Positions 34,420 through 44,181 of a stretch of DNA of 64,000 bases are shown here, piece after piece (the first letter of the stretch is position 1; every line of letters starts with the position of its first letter). The position numbers were made by a program, and so were the translations under genes. The notes under the pieces are model-generated. The model did no database searches, was not told the DNA's origin, and worked only from the letters and a program-made list of their open reading frames with translations. Origin of the DNA: an uncultured Parabacteroides sp. (lineage in GTDB: Bacteria > Bacteroidota > Bacteroidia > Bacteroidales > Tannerellaceae); the NCBI GenBank assembly GCA_944325345.1, contig CALUZV010000016.1, forward strand, positions 1 through 64,000. Reading direction: 5' to 3'.

Positions 34420-34965
34420 ATGTTAATAGCCCAGAAGAAACGTAAGGAGAATATCTCGGAATACTTGCTCTATATGTGGCAAGTCGAGGACTTGATACGC
34501 GCCAACCATTTTGACTCGGACGAGATTCGGCGCAACCTCGTGGACCGCTACGACCAGCCTGCCGCCGTCAAGGAAGAGATTGCCCGCTGGTACGAGGAAC
34601 TGGCCGACATGATGCGCCAGGAGGGTGTCATGGAGCGGGGCCACATCCAGCTCAACAAGAACGTCATCATCGCGCTGACAGACTTGCACCTCCGCCTGCT
34701 GAAGTCCCCGAAGGAGATGATATACGGCTCTATGTATTACAAGACACTCCCCTACATCGTGCAGCTCCGCGCCAAGTCGGGCGGCGAGGACATCCCGGAA
34801 ATCGAGACCTGCTTCACGGCAGTGTACGGTTACCTCGTCCTCCGGATGCAAGGCAAGGAGGTCTCGGCCGAGACCTTGGAGGCTATCAAGCAAATCAGCG
34901 CTTTCCTGGCCTTGCTCGCCGAGAAGTACAAGGACGACATGGAGGGGAAGTTAGATGAAGAGTGA
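34420..34965 (+). CDS. DUF4924 family protein
   Basis: 181 residues, predicted all-helical, no signal peptide. The opening MLIAQKKRKENISEYLLYMWQ and the segment NVIIALTDLHLRLL are typical of this Bacteroidota family of unknown function. It lies 9 bp after the Mur-ligase-like gene and 43 bp before prfC, so it may be co-transcribed with both. Confidence 0.82.
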   Translation: MLIAQKKRKENISEYLLYMWQVEDLIRANHFDSDEIRRNLVDRYDQPAAVKEEIARWYEELADMMRQEGVMERGHIQLNKNVIIALTDLHLRLLKSPKEMIYGSMYYKTLPYIVQLRAKSGGEDIPEIETCFTAVYGYLVLRMQGKEVSAETLEAIKQISAFLALLAEKYKDDMEGKLDEE

Positions 34966-35008
34966 AGAACAAAGATTGAAAAATTAGCAAGCAACACGAA
35001 CAACCAAT

Positions 35009-36589
35009 ATGGCTCAATATTCAGAGGAAATAAGAAGAAGACGTACATTCGCAATCGTCAGTCATCCGGACGCCGGTAAGACTACGCTGACTGAGAAACT
35101 CTTGCTTTTCGGTGGTGCCATTCACGTGGCAGGTGCCGTGAAGTCGAATAAGATTAAAAAGACTGCAACATCAGACTGGATGGAAATCGAGAAGCAGCGC
35201 GGTATCTCCGTCGCTACCTCCGTCATGGCTTTCGACTATGCCGGACATAAGATTAATATCTTGGATACGCCCGGACACCAAGACTTTGCAGAGGATACGT
35301 TCCGCACCTTGACGGCCGTGGACAGCGTCATCATCGTTATCGACGTCGCCAAGGGTGTCGAGGCTCAGACCCGCAAACTGATGGAGGTCTGCCGTATGCG
35401 CAAGACTCCTGTCATCGTCTTTATCAACAAGATGGACCGCGACGGCAAAGACCCTTTCGACCTGCTGGACGAAATCGAGGAGGAATTGCACATCAACGTA
35501 CGTCCGCTAAGCTGGCCCATCGACATGGGGCAGCGCTTCCGGGGTGTTTACAACATCTACGAGCAGAAATTGAATCTCTACACACCGAGCAAGCAGTACG
35601 TAACGGAGAATATCGAATTCAAGGATATACAGAGCCCCGAATTAGAGCAGTACATCGACCCCGCCCAAGCCGCCAAGCTCCGCGAGGACGTCGAGATGAT
35701 CGAGGGTGTCTATCCGGAATTCGACGTAAACACATACCTCTCCGGCGACATCGCCCCCGTCTTCTTCGGCTCGGCGCTGAATAACTTCGGGGTAAAGGAG
35801 CTGCTCGATTGCTTCATCCGCATCGCTCCCTCTCCACGTCCCGTGCAGGCCGTAGAGCGTGTCGTGGATCCCGAGGAGGACGCCTTCACGGGCTTCGTCT
35901 TCAAGATTCACGCGAACATGGACCCGAACCACCGCAGCTGCATCGCCTTCGTCAAGGTCTGCTCCGGCAAGTTCGAAAGGAACGTGAATTACAAGCACGT
36001 CCGCTTCGGCAAGATGATGCGCTTCAGCAGCCCCACGGCGTTCATGGCGCAGAAGAAAGAAGTGGTCGATGAGGCGTACGCCGGCGACATCGTGGGTCTG
36101 CCCGACACCGGCAACTTCAAGATTGGCGATACCCTCACCTCGGGCGAGGAGCTCCACTTCAAGGGTCTCCCCAGCTTCTCCCCGGAAATGTTCAAATACA
36201 TTGAGAACGCCGACCCGATGAAGGCCAAGCAGCTCAACAAGGGTATCGAGCAGTTGATGGACGAAGGTGTCGCCCAGCTCTTTATCAACCAGTTCAACGG
36301 CCGCAAGATTATCGGCACCGTCGGCCAGCTCCAGTTCGAGGTCATCCAGTACCGCCTCCTCCACGAATACGGCGCGCAGTGCCGCTGGGAGCCGCTCAGC
36401 CTCTACAAGGCCTGCTGGATAGAGAGCGACAACGCCGCCATGCTCGAAAACTTCAAGAAGCGCAAGGCGCAGTATATGGCCGTGGACAAGGAGGGCCGCG
36501 ACGTCTATCTCGCCGACTCCGGCTACGTCCTCTCCATGGCGCAGCAGGACTTCCCCGACATTAAATTCCATTTCACTTCCGAATTCTGA
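35009..36589 (+). CDS. prfC: Peptide chain release factor 3
   Basis: 526 residues, the normal RF3 length. GTPase that removes RF1/RF2 from the ribosome after termination. G1 [15 protein letters not shown], switch [14 protein letters not shown] and G4 INKMDRDG are all intact; domains II and III follow from about residue 290. The stop codon overlaps the apbE start (TGATG). Confidence 0.97.
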   Translation: MAQYSEEIRRRRTFAIVSHPDAGKTTLTEKLLLFGGAIHVAGAVKSNKIKKTATSDWMEIEKQRGISVATSVMAFDYAGHKINILDTPGHQDFAEDTFRTLTAVDSVIIVIDVAKGVEAQTRKLMEVCRMRKTPVIVFINKMDRDGKDPFDLLDEIEEELHINVRPLSWPIDMGQRFRGVYNIYEQKLNLYTPSKQYVTENIEFKDIQSPELEQYIDPAQAAKLREDVEMIEGVYPEFDVNTYLSGDIAPVFFGSALNNFGVKELLDCFIRIAPSPRPVQAVERVVDPEEDAFTGFVFKIHANMDPNHRSCIAFVKVCSGKFERNVNYKHVRFGKMMRFSSPTAFMAQKKEVVDEAYAGDIVGLPDTGNFKIGDTLTSGEELHFKGLPSFSPEMFKYIENADPMKAKQLNKGIEQLMDEGVAQLFINQFNGRKIIGTVGQLQFEVIQYRLLHEYGAQCRWEPLSLYKACWIESDNAAMLENFKKRKAQYMAVDKEGRDVYLADSGYVLSMAQQDFPDIKFHFTSEF

Positions 36590-37623
36590 TGAAACAATTA
36601 CTCCTTTCTGTCCTCGCCTGTCTCCTTGTTGCCTCGTGCCAGGAACAGGCGAGGTTTCAATATTTTGAATATAGCGGACGGCTTCACACGCCTTACCATA
36701 TTAAATATGAATACAAAGAGCCGCTCGACGACGAAATCCGGGCCGAGCTCGACCGCTTCTACCATCTCTTCAACGCCTTCGACTCGACTTCGGTCGTCTC
36801 GCATATCAACCGCAACGAAGACCTCCGCGTCGCCGACTCGACCTTCGTCCACCTCTTCCACACGGCGCAAATGGTTGCCGAGCTGACCGACGGTGCCTAC
36901 GACATCACCTGCGCCCCCCTCGTGAACCTCTGGGGCTTCGGCTTCGAGGACGGCGACTCCGTCGTTACCCAGCAGCATATCGACAGCGTGAAGCAATTTG
37001 TTGGATACCAAAAGATTCACCTCGCCGACGGGCGCATCGTGAAGGACGACCCGCGCGTCATGCTCAACTGCTCCTCGATAGCCGACGGGACAGTCTGCGA
37101 CATGGTGGCCGACCGCTTCGACCGCCTTGGCATCCAGAACTATATGGTGGAATTCGGCGGCGAAATCGTGGCGAAGGGCATCAACCCGCGCGGCGAGCAC
37201 TGGCGGCTGGGCATCAACCGTCCCGTGGACGATTCGACGGGCTTCAACCAGCAGCTGGAGACCATCATCCATCTCTATCCCAGCGGCATCGACCCCGCGA
37301 AGGTGAGCAACAACGGCCGGCGGGGCATGGCGACTTCGGGCAACTACCGCAATTTCTACGTGAAGGACGGCAAGAAGTACGCGCACACCATCGACCCGCG
37401 CGAGGGGCGCCCCGTCCAGCGCGATGTCTTGAGCGCGACCATCATCGCGCCCACCGGCGGACTGGCGGATGCCTGTGCCACGGCGTGCATGGTGCTCGGC
37501 ACCGAGGGGGCCAAACTCCTGAAAGAGAAGTTGCCCATGATTGATTACTTCCTCATCTGCGGCGATTCGACGGGATATGTTACCGTGGAGTCGGCAGGGT
37601 TCGGGAAGTATAAAGTGAAGTAA
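36589..37623 (+). CDS. apbE: FAD:protein FMN transferase ApbE (lipoprotein)
   Basis: 344 residues with lipobox VASC (Cys17). It attaches FMN to threonine in subunits of Na+-NQR or Rnf complexes in the periplasm. Motifs: DGAYDITCAPLVNLWGFG, SSIADGTVCDMVA, the FAD-contacting YMVEFGGEIVAKG, and HTIDPREGRPV with C-terminal ADACATACMVLG. It starts inside the prfC stop codon, and its end runs directly into a 42-bp tandem array. Confidence 0.94.
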   Translation: MKQLLLSVLACLLVASCQEQARFQYFEYSGRLHTPYHIKYEYKEPLDDEIRAELDRFYHLFNAFDSTSVVSHINRNEDLRVADSTFVHLFHTAQMVAELTDGAYDITCAPLVNLWGFGFEDGDSVVTQQHIDSVKQFVGYQKIHLADGRIVKDDPRVMLNCSSIADGTVCDMVADRFDRLGIQNYMVEFGGEIVAKGINPRGEHWRLGINRPVDDSTGFNQQLETIIHLYPSGIDPAKVSNNGRRGMATSGNYRNFYVKDGKKYAHTIDPREGRPVQRDVLSATIIAPTGGLADACATACMVLGTEGAKLLKEKLPMIDYFLICGDSTGYVTVESAGFGKYKVK

Positions 37624-37870
37624 TTTACCCCAAATCTCTTTCCCTTTGGGTCAAAATAGTGAAGTTTTACCCCGGCGTTATCATGCATTGGGGTAAAATA
37701 GGTAAAGTTTACCCCGGCGTTATTCTGCGTCGGGGTAAAATATTTATATTTGCCCTTAATGTTATCGCGCGTTGGGTCAAAATATCGGAGATTTACCCCG
37801 GCGTTATTGCGCATTGGGGTAAAATAAGGCATCTTTACCCCGCCGTTATATCGCATTGGGGTAAAATAGG
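37624..37870. repeat. 42-bp palindromic tandem array between apbE and aroC
   Basis: Six units with TTTACCCC (or TTTGCCCT) beginning at 37624, 37666, 37708, 37749, 37792 and 37834 (spacing 41-43). Each is an imperfect palindrome: TTTACCCCGGCGTTAT followed after a few bases by GCATTGGGGTAAA. The fourth copy is the most diverged. It begins at the base after the apbE stop codon and ends at the aroC terminator. Confidence 0.93.
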
Positions 37871-37905
37871 GCAAAAAAGAAGCGATGCACTATAACATCG
37901 CTTCT
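37871..37905 (-). terminator. Intrinsic terminator of aroC
   Basis: On the minus strand AGAAGCGATG, an 8-nt loop and CATCGCTTCT (arms 37896-37905 and 37878-37887) form a perfect 10-bp stem, followed by a T-run (plus-strand A-run at 37873-37878). It lies 11 bp after the aroC stop. Confidence 0.88.
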
Positions 37906-37916
37906 AAGACAGTCTT

Positions 37917-38987
37917 TTACAGCTGGCTGCGCCTGAGCAACCAATAATCGAGGATGGTCATTGCCGCCATGCTCTCGACGATGGGGACGGCGCGGGGCAA
38001 GACGCAGGGGTCGTGCCGGCCACGGGCGGTGAGGAGGGTCTCGTTGCCCTCGATATCAACGGTCGGCTGCTCGCGGAGGAGCGTCGCTACGGGCTTGAAA
38101 GCCACCCGGAAAACGATGTCCTCGCCGTTCGAGATGCCGCCCTGGATGCCGCCGGAGTGGTTCGTTCGCGTGCGTATCCGTCCGTTGTCGTTATAAAAAA
38201 TGTCGTTGATTTCGGTTCCCCGATGGAGCGCGGCCGCAAAACCGTCGCCGTATTCGAAGCCCTTCACCGCATTGATACTCAGCATCGCCGCTCCGAGGGC
38301 CGCGTGCAGTTTGCCGAAGACCGGTTCGCCCAGTCCGACGGGCACGCCACGGATAACGCCGGTGATGACGCCGCCTACCGTGTCGCCCTCGCCCTTGACG
38401 CGGGCTACCAGCTCCTCCATTTGGGCTGAAACCGCCGGGTCGGGACAGCGGACGAGGCTCTCGTCCACCTGCTGCGGGTCGTATTCGGTGTAAGGCTTAT
38501 CTACTGAAATATCACCTACTTGTGAAGTATAAGCCCAGAGCGAGATGCCGTGTTGCTGCAGAATCTGGCGGGCAATCGCCCCGGCTACGCAGCGCGAAAT
38601 CGTCTCGCGGGCCGAGGAGCGCCCCCCTCCGCGCGGGTCGCGTATGCCGTATTTCGTCTGATACGTGAAGTCGGCGTGCGAAGGACGGAAGACGCGGAGC
38701 ATATTGTTGTAGTCGGCGGAGTGCTGGTTGGTGTTCCAGACCACAAAACCGATGGGCGTGCCCGTCGTCTTTCCCTCGTAGATGCCGGAGAGGAATTGGA
38801 CCTCGTCGCTCTCCTTGCGCGCCGTCGTCAGCCGCGATTGGCCGGGCCGCCGGCGGTTCAGTTCCTGCTGGATGCGCTCGAAATCGAGCTCGATACCAGC
38901 CGGGCAACCGTCGATGACGCCTCCGATGGCCGGACCGTGGGACTCACCGAAGCTGGTGAGCCTGAAGATGTTTCCGAAGGTATTCAC
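37917..38987 (-). CDS. aroC: Chorismate synthase
   Basis: 356 residues from GTG 38987 (reads [18 protein letters not shown], Val as initiator Met), the family length. The ATG-started extension to 39029 is encoded by a repeat element and is rejected. FMN-dependent removal of phosphate from EPSP gives chorismate. Signatures: [41 protein letters not shown] and [14 protein letters not shown]. Followed by a clear terminator. Confidence 0.95.
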   Translation of the reverse strand: MNTFGNIFRLTSFGESHGPAIGGVIDGCPAGIELDFERIQQELNRRRPGQSRLTTARKESDEVQFLSGIYEGKTTGTPIGFVVWNTNQHSADYNNMLRVFRPSHADFTYQTKYGIRDPRGGGRSSARETISRCVAGAIARQILQQHGISLWAYTSQVGDISVDKPYTEYDPQQVDESLVRCPDPAVSAQMEELVARVKGEGDTVGGVITGVIRGVPVGLGEPVFGKLHAALGAAMLSINAVKGFEYGDGFAAALHRGTEINDIFYNDNGRIRTRTNHSGGIQGGISNGEDIVFRVAFKPVATLLREQPTVDIEGNETLLTARGRHDPCVLPRAVPIVESMAAMTILDYWLLRRSQL

Positions 38988-39007
38988 GTTATGTTGTAAA
39001 ATTGAAA

Positions 39008-39115
39008 ATTGACAATTGAGAATTGACAATTGACAGTGGCGGACAAAAAATTGAGAATGGCGAACGAGTCTCTGGCTTAATTCTCCATTCTCAATTGTCC
39101 ATTGTCAATTGACTT
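39008..39115. repeat. Interspersed ATTGACAATTGA inverted repeat
   Basis: A left arm built of ATTGACAATTGAGAATTG (39008-39034) and a right arm with ATTCTCAATTGTCCATTG (39087-39113) are complementary. Such text is familiar from intergenic regions of Bacteroidales genomes. It lies between slyD and aroC and would form a long stem in read-through RNA. Confidence 0.75.
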
Positions 39116-39697
39116 TTAGTGGCATCCGCCGCATCCGCTTCCGCATCCATGTCCCTCGTGCTCTCCGCAGCCCCCGCCGCAGTCGCCGCACCCGCAGCCG
39201 CACCCGCCGGCCGGAGCAGCGAAGGCGGCGATTTCCTCCGGTGTCGGTTCGTGCACGTCGATGACTTCGCCGGAGAAGTGCAGGGTTTCGCCCGCGAGCG
39301 GATGGTTGAAGTCCATCACGACCACGTCTTCTTTGACTTCGAGGACAGAGCCGTTCATGCGGTGGCCGTCGGCGTCCATCATCGGGACGGTGTTGCCCTC
39401 CTGAATCATTTCGGAGTCGAACTTGCCATCGACTTCGAAGATATGCTTCGGCAGGTCGAGGACGTGCTCTTCGTTGTACTCGCCGTAAGCGTCGGCCGGC
39501 GCGATGCTGAAGTTGAACTTCTGGCCCGGCTCAAGACCCATCAGTTCCTTTTCGAAGGCGGGAATCATCATTCCGGTGCCGTAGATGAACTTCAAGGGGA
39601 CTTCGCGCGTAGCCTTTTCCATCAATTCGCGTTCTTCGCCTTCACCCACGTTGAGGTCGTAGATAACCGCAACGTATTTGTTGTCTGAAATCTTCAT
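39116..39697 (-). CDS. slyD: SlyD-type FKBP peptidyl-prolyl isomerase with metal-binding tail
   Basis: 193 residues. FKBP-like fold (YGTGMMIPAFEKELMGL, FNFSIAPADAYGEY) with the inserted chaperone flap (about 70-125), as in SlyD. The last about 30 residues are almost only Gly, Cys and His (GCGCGCGDCGGGCGEHEGHG), a nickel- or zinc-binding tail. It helps folding in the cytoplasm and may deliver nickel. It lies 53 bp downstream of patB on the same strand. Confidence 0.94.
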   Translation of the reverse strand: MKISDNKYVAVIYDLNVGEGEERELMEKATREVPLKFIYGTGMMIPAFEKELMGLEPGQKFNFSIAPADAYGEYNEEHVLDLPKHIFEVDGKFDSEMIQEGNTVPMMDADGHRMNGSVLEVKEDVVVMDFNHPLAGETLHFSGEVIDVHEPTPEEIAAFAAPAGGCGCGCGDCGGGCGEHEGHGCGSGCGGCH

Positions 39698-39750
39698 GTC
39701 TGAAATATAATTTATGAGTTAAATGATTGATTGACTTTTGTAGTTGATAC

Positions 39751-40929
39751 TTATTTCTGCTTGACCGCCTCGGCGAGCCGCTGCATGGCGTCGAGGAGGA
39801 TGCTGCGCGGGCAGCCGACATTGAGCCGCATGTGCCCTTCGCCCCCGGGACCGAAGATGGAGCCGTCGTTGAGCGCCAATCCTGCCTTGTCCTGGAAGAG
39901 GCTGACCAGCTCAGGCTGCGAGAGACCCATCTCCCGGCAGTCGAGCCACATCAGGAAGGAAGCCTGCGTCGGATAGACCTTGATGCCCGGGATATGCGCT
40001 TCGATATACTCCTGCACCACACGCATGTTCTCGATGATGTACATCCGGACCTGCTGGAGCCACTCGGCGCCGTAGGTATAGGCGGCAATCGTCGCCTCGT
40101 AAGCAAAGATGGTGCCTGCGTTGAACTCGCCCGCCTCCAGATAATCCTCGAAGAACTGCTTCCGGAGCTTGGCGTTGGGGATAATCGCGTAGGACGACAC
40201 GATGCCCGCGATGTTGAACGTCTTGCTCGGCGCCATGAAGGTGATGCTGCAATCGGCAGCCTCCTGGGATACGGTGGCGAAGGGGTGATGCCCGGCCTGC
40301 GGGAAAGCCAGCTCCGCGTGTATCTCGTCCGAGAGCACGATAAGGCCGTGGCGATGGCAGATGTCCGCCAACCGCACGAGGGATTCCTTCTTCCAGACGA
40401 TGCCGCCCGGATTGTGCGGGTTGGAGAGGATGAGCAGTTTACAGCGGTCGTCGATGATGGATTCGAGCTGGTCGAAATCCATCTCGTAGGTACCGTCCAC
40501 CTCCTTCAGCGGGTTGAAAACCACCTCGCGGCGCATGGTGCTCGGCACGATGCGGAAAGGATGATAGACCGGCGGCTGGATAATCACCTTGTCGCCCGGA
40601 TGCGTGAAGCACTGGACCGCGAAGCCGATACCCTTCACGATGCCGGGGATGTAGCTGAGCCACTCCTTCTCGATTTTCCAGTTGTATTTATAATTGACCC
40701 ATTCGATGATGGCCCGGTAATACGCCTCGCTTGCGAAGGTGTAGCCGAAGACCGGATGCTCGCAACGCTTCTTCAGCGCGTCGATGATGAAGTCCGGCGT
40801 AGCGAAGTCCATGTCGGCAACCCAGAGGGGGGTGAGGTCGGCGTTTCCGAACGCCTCCTTCAAGCCGTCGTACTTCACGCAGTTGGTGCCGCGCCGGTTG
40901 ATGATCTCGTCAAAGTTATATTGCTTCAT
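39751..40929 (-). CDS. patB: MalY/PatB-type cystathionine beta-lyase (PLP C-S lyase)
   Basis: 392 residues, fold-type-I PLP enzyme. Opening NFDEIINRRGTNCVKYD and PLWVADMDFATPDFI are MalY/PatB hallmarks; NPHNPGG binds PLP, and the Schiff-base Lys is in MAPSKTFNIAG. It cleaves cystathionine or cysteine S-conjugates to a thiol, pyruvate and ammonia. Upstream it is separated from bglX by a strong palindrome. Confidence 0.93.
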   Translation of the reverse strand: MKQYNFDEIINRRGTNCVKYDGLKEAFGNADLTPLWVADMDFATPDFIIDALKKRCEHPVFGYTFASEAYYRAIIEWVNYKYNWKIEKEWLSYIPGIVKGIGFAVQCFTHPGDKVIIQPPVYHPFRIVPSTMRREVVFNPLKEVDGTYEMDFDQLESIIDDRCKLLILSNPHNPGGIVWKKESLVRLADICHRHGLIVLSDEIHAELAFPQAGHHPFATVSQEAADCSITFMAPSKTFNIAGIVSSYAIIPNAKLRKQFFEDYLEAGEFNAGTIFAYEATIAAYTYGAEWLQQVRMYIIENMRVVQEYIEAHIPGIKVYPTQASFLMWLDCREMGLSQPELVSLFQDKAGLALNDGSIFGPGGEGHMRLNVGCPRSILLDAMQRLAEAVKQK

Positions 40930-40932
40930 GAT

Positions 40933-41010
40933 AAGTTATTTAGTTATGAATTACGAGTTCCGAGTTATGAGTTCGCAATTCGGAACCCATAACTCGGAAC
41001 TCATAACTTA
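40933..41010. repeat. Long inverted repeat between bglX and patB
   Basis: GAGTTCCGAGTTATG (40955-40969) and CATAACTCGGAACTC (40988-41002) are perfect 15-bp complements; outer ATAAGTTAT / ATAACTTA extends the stem. No T-run on either side of consequence. Probably an interspersed Bacteroidales palindrome acting as RNA stabiliser or terminator. Confidence 0.85.
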
Positions 41011-43389
41011 TAAAGTGATCGTTTCTTTCAGCGGCAGCTCGTCCGATGACCCTCCCGCCATGAATTCAAACTCGCCCGGCTCCAGCTTCCAGACGCCGTC
41101 GCCCTGGTAAAGCTCCAAGTCCTTCTTGTCCACGGTTAGCTCGACGATTTTCGTTGTCCCGGCCGGGATATGCTCGCGCTTGAAGGCTTTCAGCTCTTTC
41201 GCCGGAGTGCTGTGCGAAGCGACAACGTCCTTCACGTAAATCTGCACCACCTCGTCGCCATCGACCGCGCCCTTGTTCGATACCGACACCCGGATGCGGA
41301 TATTGCTCTCGGTCGGAATCACTTCCATCTTGTCGTACGAGAAAGTCGTGTAGCTCAGACCGAAGCCGAAGGGATAGAGCGGCTTGGCATCGCCCTCGAT
41401 ATAGTCGCGGCGGTTGGCTCCCCGCTTCGGATTGTAGAACACGGGCAGCTGGCCTACGTTCTTCGGTACGGAAATCGCTAATCTTCCTGCCGGATTGTAG
41501 TCCCCAAAGAGTACATCGGCAATCGCGCTACCTCCCTCGCAACCGGGATACCAAGCGTCGAGGATAGCATCCGCCTTTGCTGCACAGTCGTTGATAACCA
41601 GCGGACGACCTTTGATTAAGACGACCACCAGCGGTTTTCCCGTCTCAGCCATCATCTCGAGCAACTCGTTCTGACGGCCAAGCAAATCCAAGGTGCAACG
41701 GTCGTTCCCTTCGCCACTGTCCATGTCGCTCAAGACATTCTTGCTTGCCTTGGCAGCACCGGTAGCTTCGAACTCGGCACTGAAATCGCGTGCACTCGAA
41801 CCGCCGAGTACCAACACGATTGCGTCGCTCTTCTCGGCAGCCGCTTTTGCCTCTGCCATACCAGAAGCATCCATGTCGCGGATGGCGCAGCCTTTCGCGT
41901 AGTTCACCGTCGTGCCGGAGCCGACCGCCTGCTTGATGCCTTCCAAAACCGTGATGACGCTGCCCTCCGGCTGCGGAGCCGTGTAGTCGCCGAGCATATT
42001 GTAAGGCATATCAGCGTTCGGACCGATGACAGCTATCGAGCGAATATCTTTCTTTAAAGGTAAAGTCTGATTATCGTTCTTCAGGAGCGTGATAGACTGG
42101 CGGGCTACTTCGCGAGCCAAGTCGCGGTGTGCCTGCAATTCGGCTTTCGTCAGTTCCTCTTTCTCGTTGAGGAAGGGAGCGTCGAACAATTTCCACTGGA
42201 ACTTCAAGGTGAGCAGCTTCCGCACGGCCTCGTCCAGCTGAGCCTCCGTAATCTTCCCCTCCTTCAGCAGTGCGGGAAGGTTCCGGTATGCCTGTCCACC
42301 CAAATCCGATTCGACACCGGCGTTGAAAGCAATCTCGGCCGCGTGCTTCCGGTTGGCAGCTACGCCGTGTCCCGTCATGCCGTCGATGGAGAACAAGTCG
42401 GAAACGACGAAACCTTTGAAGCCCCATGTATTTTTGAGTAAATCTGTAATCATCTCCTTGTTGCCCGTACACGGCACGCCGTCCACTTCATTATACGAAG
42501 TCATGAGGGATAACAACCCGGCTTCGACCACCTTGCGGAACGGCGGGAGGATTAACTCCTGCATCTCGTTCTCCCCGATATGTGCGCCGCCGCCATTGTG
42601 CCCGCCTTCTGTCCATCCGTAGGCTGTGAAATGCTTGACGGTCGAGATGATCGGATATTTTTCGTTGTTCTGCATTCCTTCGACCACCGCTTTCCCCAGT
42701 TCGCCAGCCAGGTACGTATCCTCGCCGAAGTTTTCTTCCACGCGAGACCAGCGCGGGTCGCGGGAGAGGTCGATCACCGGTCCGTAGCCGATATGCCCGC
42801 CCTGCTTGCGAACTTCAATCGCCTGAGCCTCGCCCAACTGACGTAGCAAGTCCGGATTCCAAGTCGAAGCCTGGCCTATCCCCGTCGGGAAAGACGTTGT
42901 CCCGATAGCCATGTGCCCATGCGGACATTCCTCGGCGAGGAACATCGGGATGCCCAGGCGCGTCTGCTCGATGCAATAGCGTTGCAGCATGTTGGTTGCC
43001 TCCACGGAATAGTGCGTGTTCAATCCGTTCTTCAAGGTTTTCTGCGTCCAAGGGTCGGCGCGCATGAAACCCCAGAGAGTCCCGGTCCCGTGTTCAACGA
43101 CTACCTTTTTAGCCTCGTCGGTCAGCGTAATCTTGTCGCCCGTGCGCTGGTAGAGCGGCCAACCGAATTCGGCCAGCAGCTGCCCGGCTTTCTCTTCCGT
43201 CGTCATCTGGCGCAGCAAGTCGTCCACGCGTTTCTCAATCGGCTGCTCCGGGTCTTCATAGATATCCTTCTTTTGATTCTTGTTGAAGTCTATCCAACCC
43301 TTTTTGTATATATCCGCCGACTGGTTGCTTGCAGAAGCGACGGTTGCAAGTCCGAGGAAGGAACTTGCCAAAATAGTTATCACTTTCAT
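41008..43389 (-). CDS. bglX: Periplasmic beta-glucosidase, glycoside hydrolase family 3
   Basis: 793 residues from ATG 43389, which opens a proper signal peptide (MKVITILASSFLGLATVASA); the longer upstream frame crosses the promoter and is rejected. GH3 (alpha/beta)8 barrel about 60-390 with KHFTAYGWTEGG and the nucleophile Asp in GFVVSDLFSIDG; alpha/beta sandwich about 420-640; C-terminal fibronectin-like domain about 680-790. It hydrolyses beta-glucosides from dietary or host glycans in the periplasm. Confidence 0.94.
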   Translation of the reverse strand: MKVITILASSFLGLATVASASNQSADIYKKGWIDFNKNQKKDIYEDPEQPIEKRVDDLLRQMTTEEKAGQLLAEFGWPLYQRTGDKITLTDEAKKVVVEHGTGTLWGFMRADPWTQKTLKNGLNTHYSVEATNMLQRYCIEQTRLGIPMFLAEECPHGHMAIGTTSFPTGIGQASTWNPDLLRQLGEAQAIEVRKQGGHIGYGPVIDLSRDPRWSRVEENFGEDTYLAGELGKAVVEGMQNNEKYPIISTVKHFTAYGWTEGGHNGGGAHIGENEMQELILPPFRKVVEAGLLSLMTSYNEVDGVPCTGNKEMITDLLKNTWGFKGFVVSDLFSIDGMTGHGVAANRKHAAEIAFNAGVESDLGGQAYRNLPALLKEGKITEAQLDEAVRKLLTLKFQWKLFDAPFLNEKEELTKAELQAHRDLAREVARQSITLLKNDNQTLPLKKDIRSIAVIGPNADMPYNMLGDYTAPQPEGSVITVLEGIKQAVGSGTTVNYAKGCAIRDMDASGMAEAKAAAEKSDAIVLVLGGSSARDFSAEFEATGAAKASKNVLSDMDSGEGNDRCTLDLLGRQNELLEMMAETGKPLVVVLIKGRPLVINDCAAKADAILDAWYPGCEGGSAIADVLFGDYNPAGRLAISVPKNVGQLPVFYNPKRGANRRDYIEGDAKPLYPFGFGLSYTTFSYDKMEVIPTESNIRIRVSVSNKGAVDGDEVVQIYVKDVVASHSTPAKELKAFKREHIPAGTTKIVELTVDKKDLELYQGDGVWKLEPGEFEFMAGGSSDELPLKETITL

Positions 43390-43424
43390 ATTGTCTTTTT
43401 CAGATTTAGATTGTTTGAAGGTGC

Positions 43425-43432
43425 CAAAGATA
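43425..43432 (-). promoter_or_regulatory. -7 promoter element for bglX
   Basis: Minus-strand TATCTTTG, 36 bp upstream of the start codon. Confidence 0.65.
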
Positions 43433-43530
43433 CGGAGAAAGTCTGGAATAGGCGTTGAAAACGGAAAGAATTGCGTAATAAAATTAAAGATAAGGTAGTT
43501 AGGAGAATGTTGTATCGGAGTGAGGAAATC

Positions 43531-43601
43531 AGCCAACGGGAGGTAATCCGTCTGCGCGTTTTAATCTTGTTAAGATGCTTCGTCAAACCTCCCGTTGGGC
43601 T
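43531..43601. repeat. Inverted repeat upstream of bglX
   Basis: AGCCAACGGGAGGT (43531-43544) pairs with ACCTCCCGTTGGGCT (43587-43601, one bulge) around 42 bases. It lies between the SnoaL gene end and the bglX promoter, both on the minus strand, so it may terminate the former. Confidence 0.75.
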
Positions 43602-43624
43602 AAGGATTGTGCTAATATGATCTC

Positions 43625-44014
43625 TTATGCTTCTTTTTGAATGGTATTGGAGTTCTGATTATAGGCCTTCGCCACGCATTTCCACTCGCCATTCATCTTC
43701 ATCAGAAGGAGATAGTCCGTGAAGTCGATGCGTTCGCCCCATTTCTCTTCCAGCACACGGACTACGGCGAGGGTTTCTTCCACATCCACCACGTCGATGC
43801 GTGCCTTGAAATCGTCGCCTGCACTGACTGTATCCACGTTCTTGTAGAACTGCTCAATGCTCCCATGTTCCAGTCGGCCATCCAAATAGCCGAACAACAC
43901 GGCTTCATCGCTAAACAGTTCCTTGGCATATTTACTATTGCCTTCCGCTACGCTTTTCACAAACTTCATGGCAGCTTCTTCCACCGCTTTGTATTCTTCA
44001 ATGCTTGCTCTCAT
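43625..44014 (-). CDS. SnoaL-like / nuclear transport factor 2-like protein
   Basis: 129 residues with the cone-shaped alpha+beta NTF2 fold: YKAVEEAAMKFVKSVAEGN, ELFSDEAVLFGYLDG, and a C-terminal sheet VVRVLEEKWGERIDFTDYLLLMKM ending NGEWKCVAKAYNQ. Such proteins are small enzymes or ligand binders often annotated as lumazine-binding or ketosteroid-isomerase-like. It is divergent from an HxlR regulator that probably controls it. Confidence 0.82.
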   Translation of the reverse strand: MRASIEEYKAVEEAAMKFVKSVAEGNSKYAKELFSDEAVLFGYLDGRLEHGSIEQFYKNVDTVSAGDDFKARIDVVDVEETLAVVRVLEEKWGERIDFTDYLLLMKMNGEWKCVAKAYNQNSNTIQKEA

Positions 44015-44048
44015 AATAATTTGTTATTTAATGTGTTAATTATCTCTG

Positions 44049-44056
44049 CAAAGGTA
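44049..44056 (-). promoter_or_regulatory. -7 promoter element for the SnoaL gene
   Basis: Minus-strand TACCTTTG, 35 bp upstream of the start codon and 24 bp from the putative HxlR operator. Confidence 0.65.
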
Positions 44057-44079
44057 TGGGATAGTTGTCGGGCTCGCAA

Positions 44080-44119
44080 GTACCGAAAAATTATTCAGGT
44101 ACTGAAAAATTATTCGGTA
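44080..44119. promoter_or_regulatory. Putative HxlR operator: 19-bp direct repeat with palindromic ends
   Basis: Two direct copies, GTACCGAAAAATTATTCAG (44080-44098) and GTACTGAAAAATTATTCGG (44099-44117), differ at two positions. The outer TACCGAA and TTCGGTA are inverted. The element lies between the divergent promoters of the HxlR and SnoaL genes, where a dimeric winged-helix repressor would control both. Confidence 0.7.
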
Positions 44120-44144
44120 TATCACCGCTTCCGGTAATTGTCCT

Positions 44145-44152
44145 TATCTTCG
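44145..44152 (+). promoter_or_regulatory. -7 promoter element for the HxlR gene
   Basis: TATCTTCG, 30 bp before the start codon at 44182, one mismatch to TAnnTTTG. Confidence 0.5.
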
Positions 44153-44181
44153 TGGCCTAATAATTTGATAACAACAATGCT

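Noticed and set aside
35642..36571. 309-codon frame antisense to prfC
   Set aside because: prfC is unambiguous; the antisense product is low-complexity and unlike any family.
38988..39029. ATG start for aroC at 39029
   Set aside because: The extra residues are encoded by the ATTGACAATTGA repeat; the conserved protein begins at the GTG at 38987.
43390..43536. N-terminal extension of bglX by 49 residues
   Set aside because: It would read through the promoter element and bury the clear signal peptide that starts at 43389.
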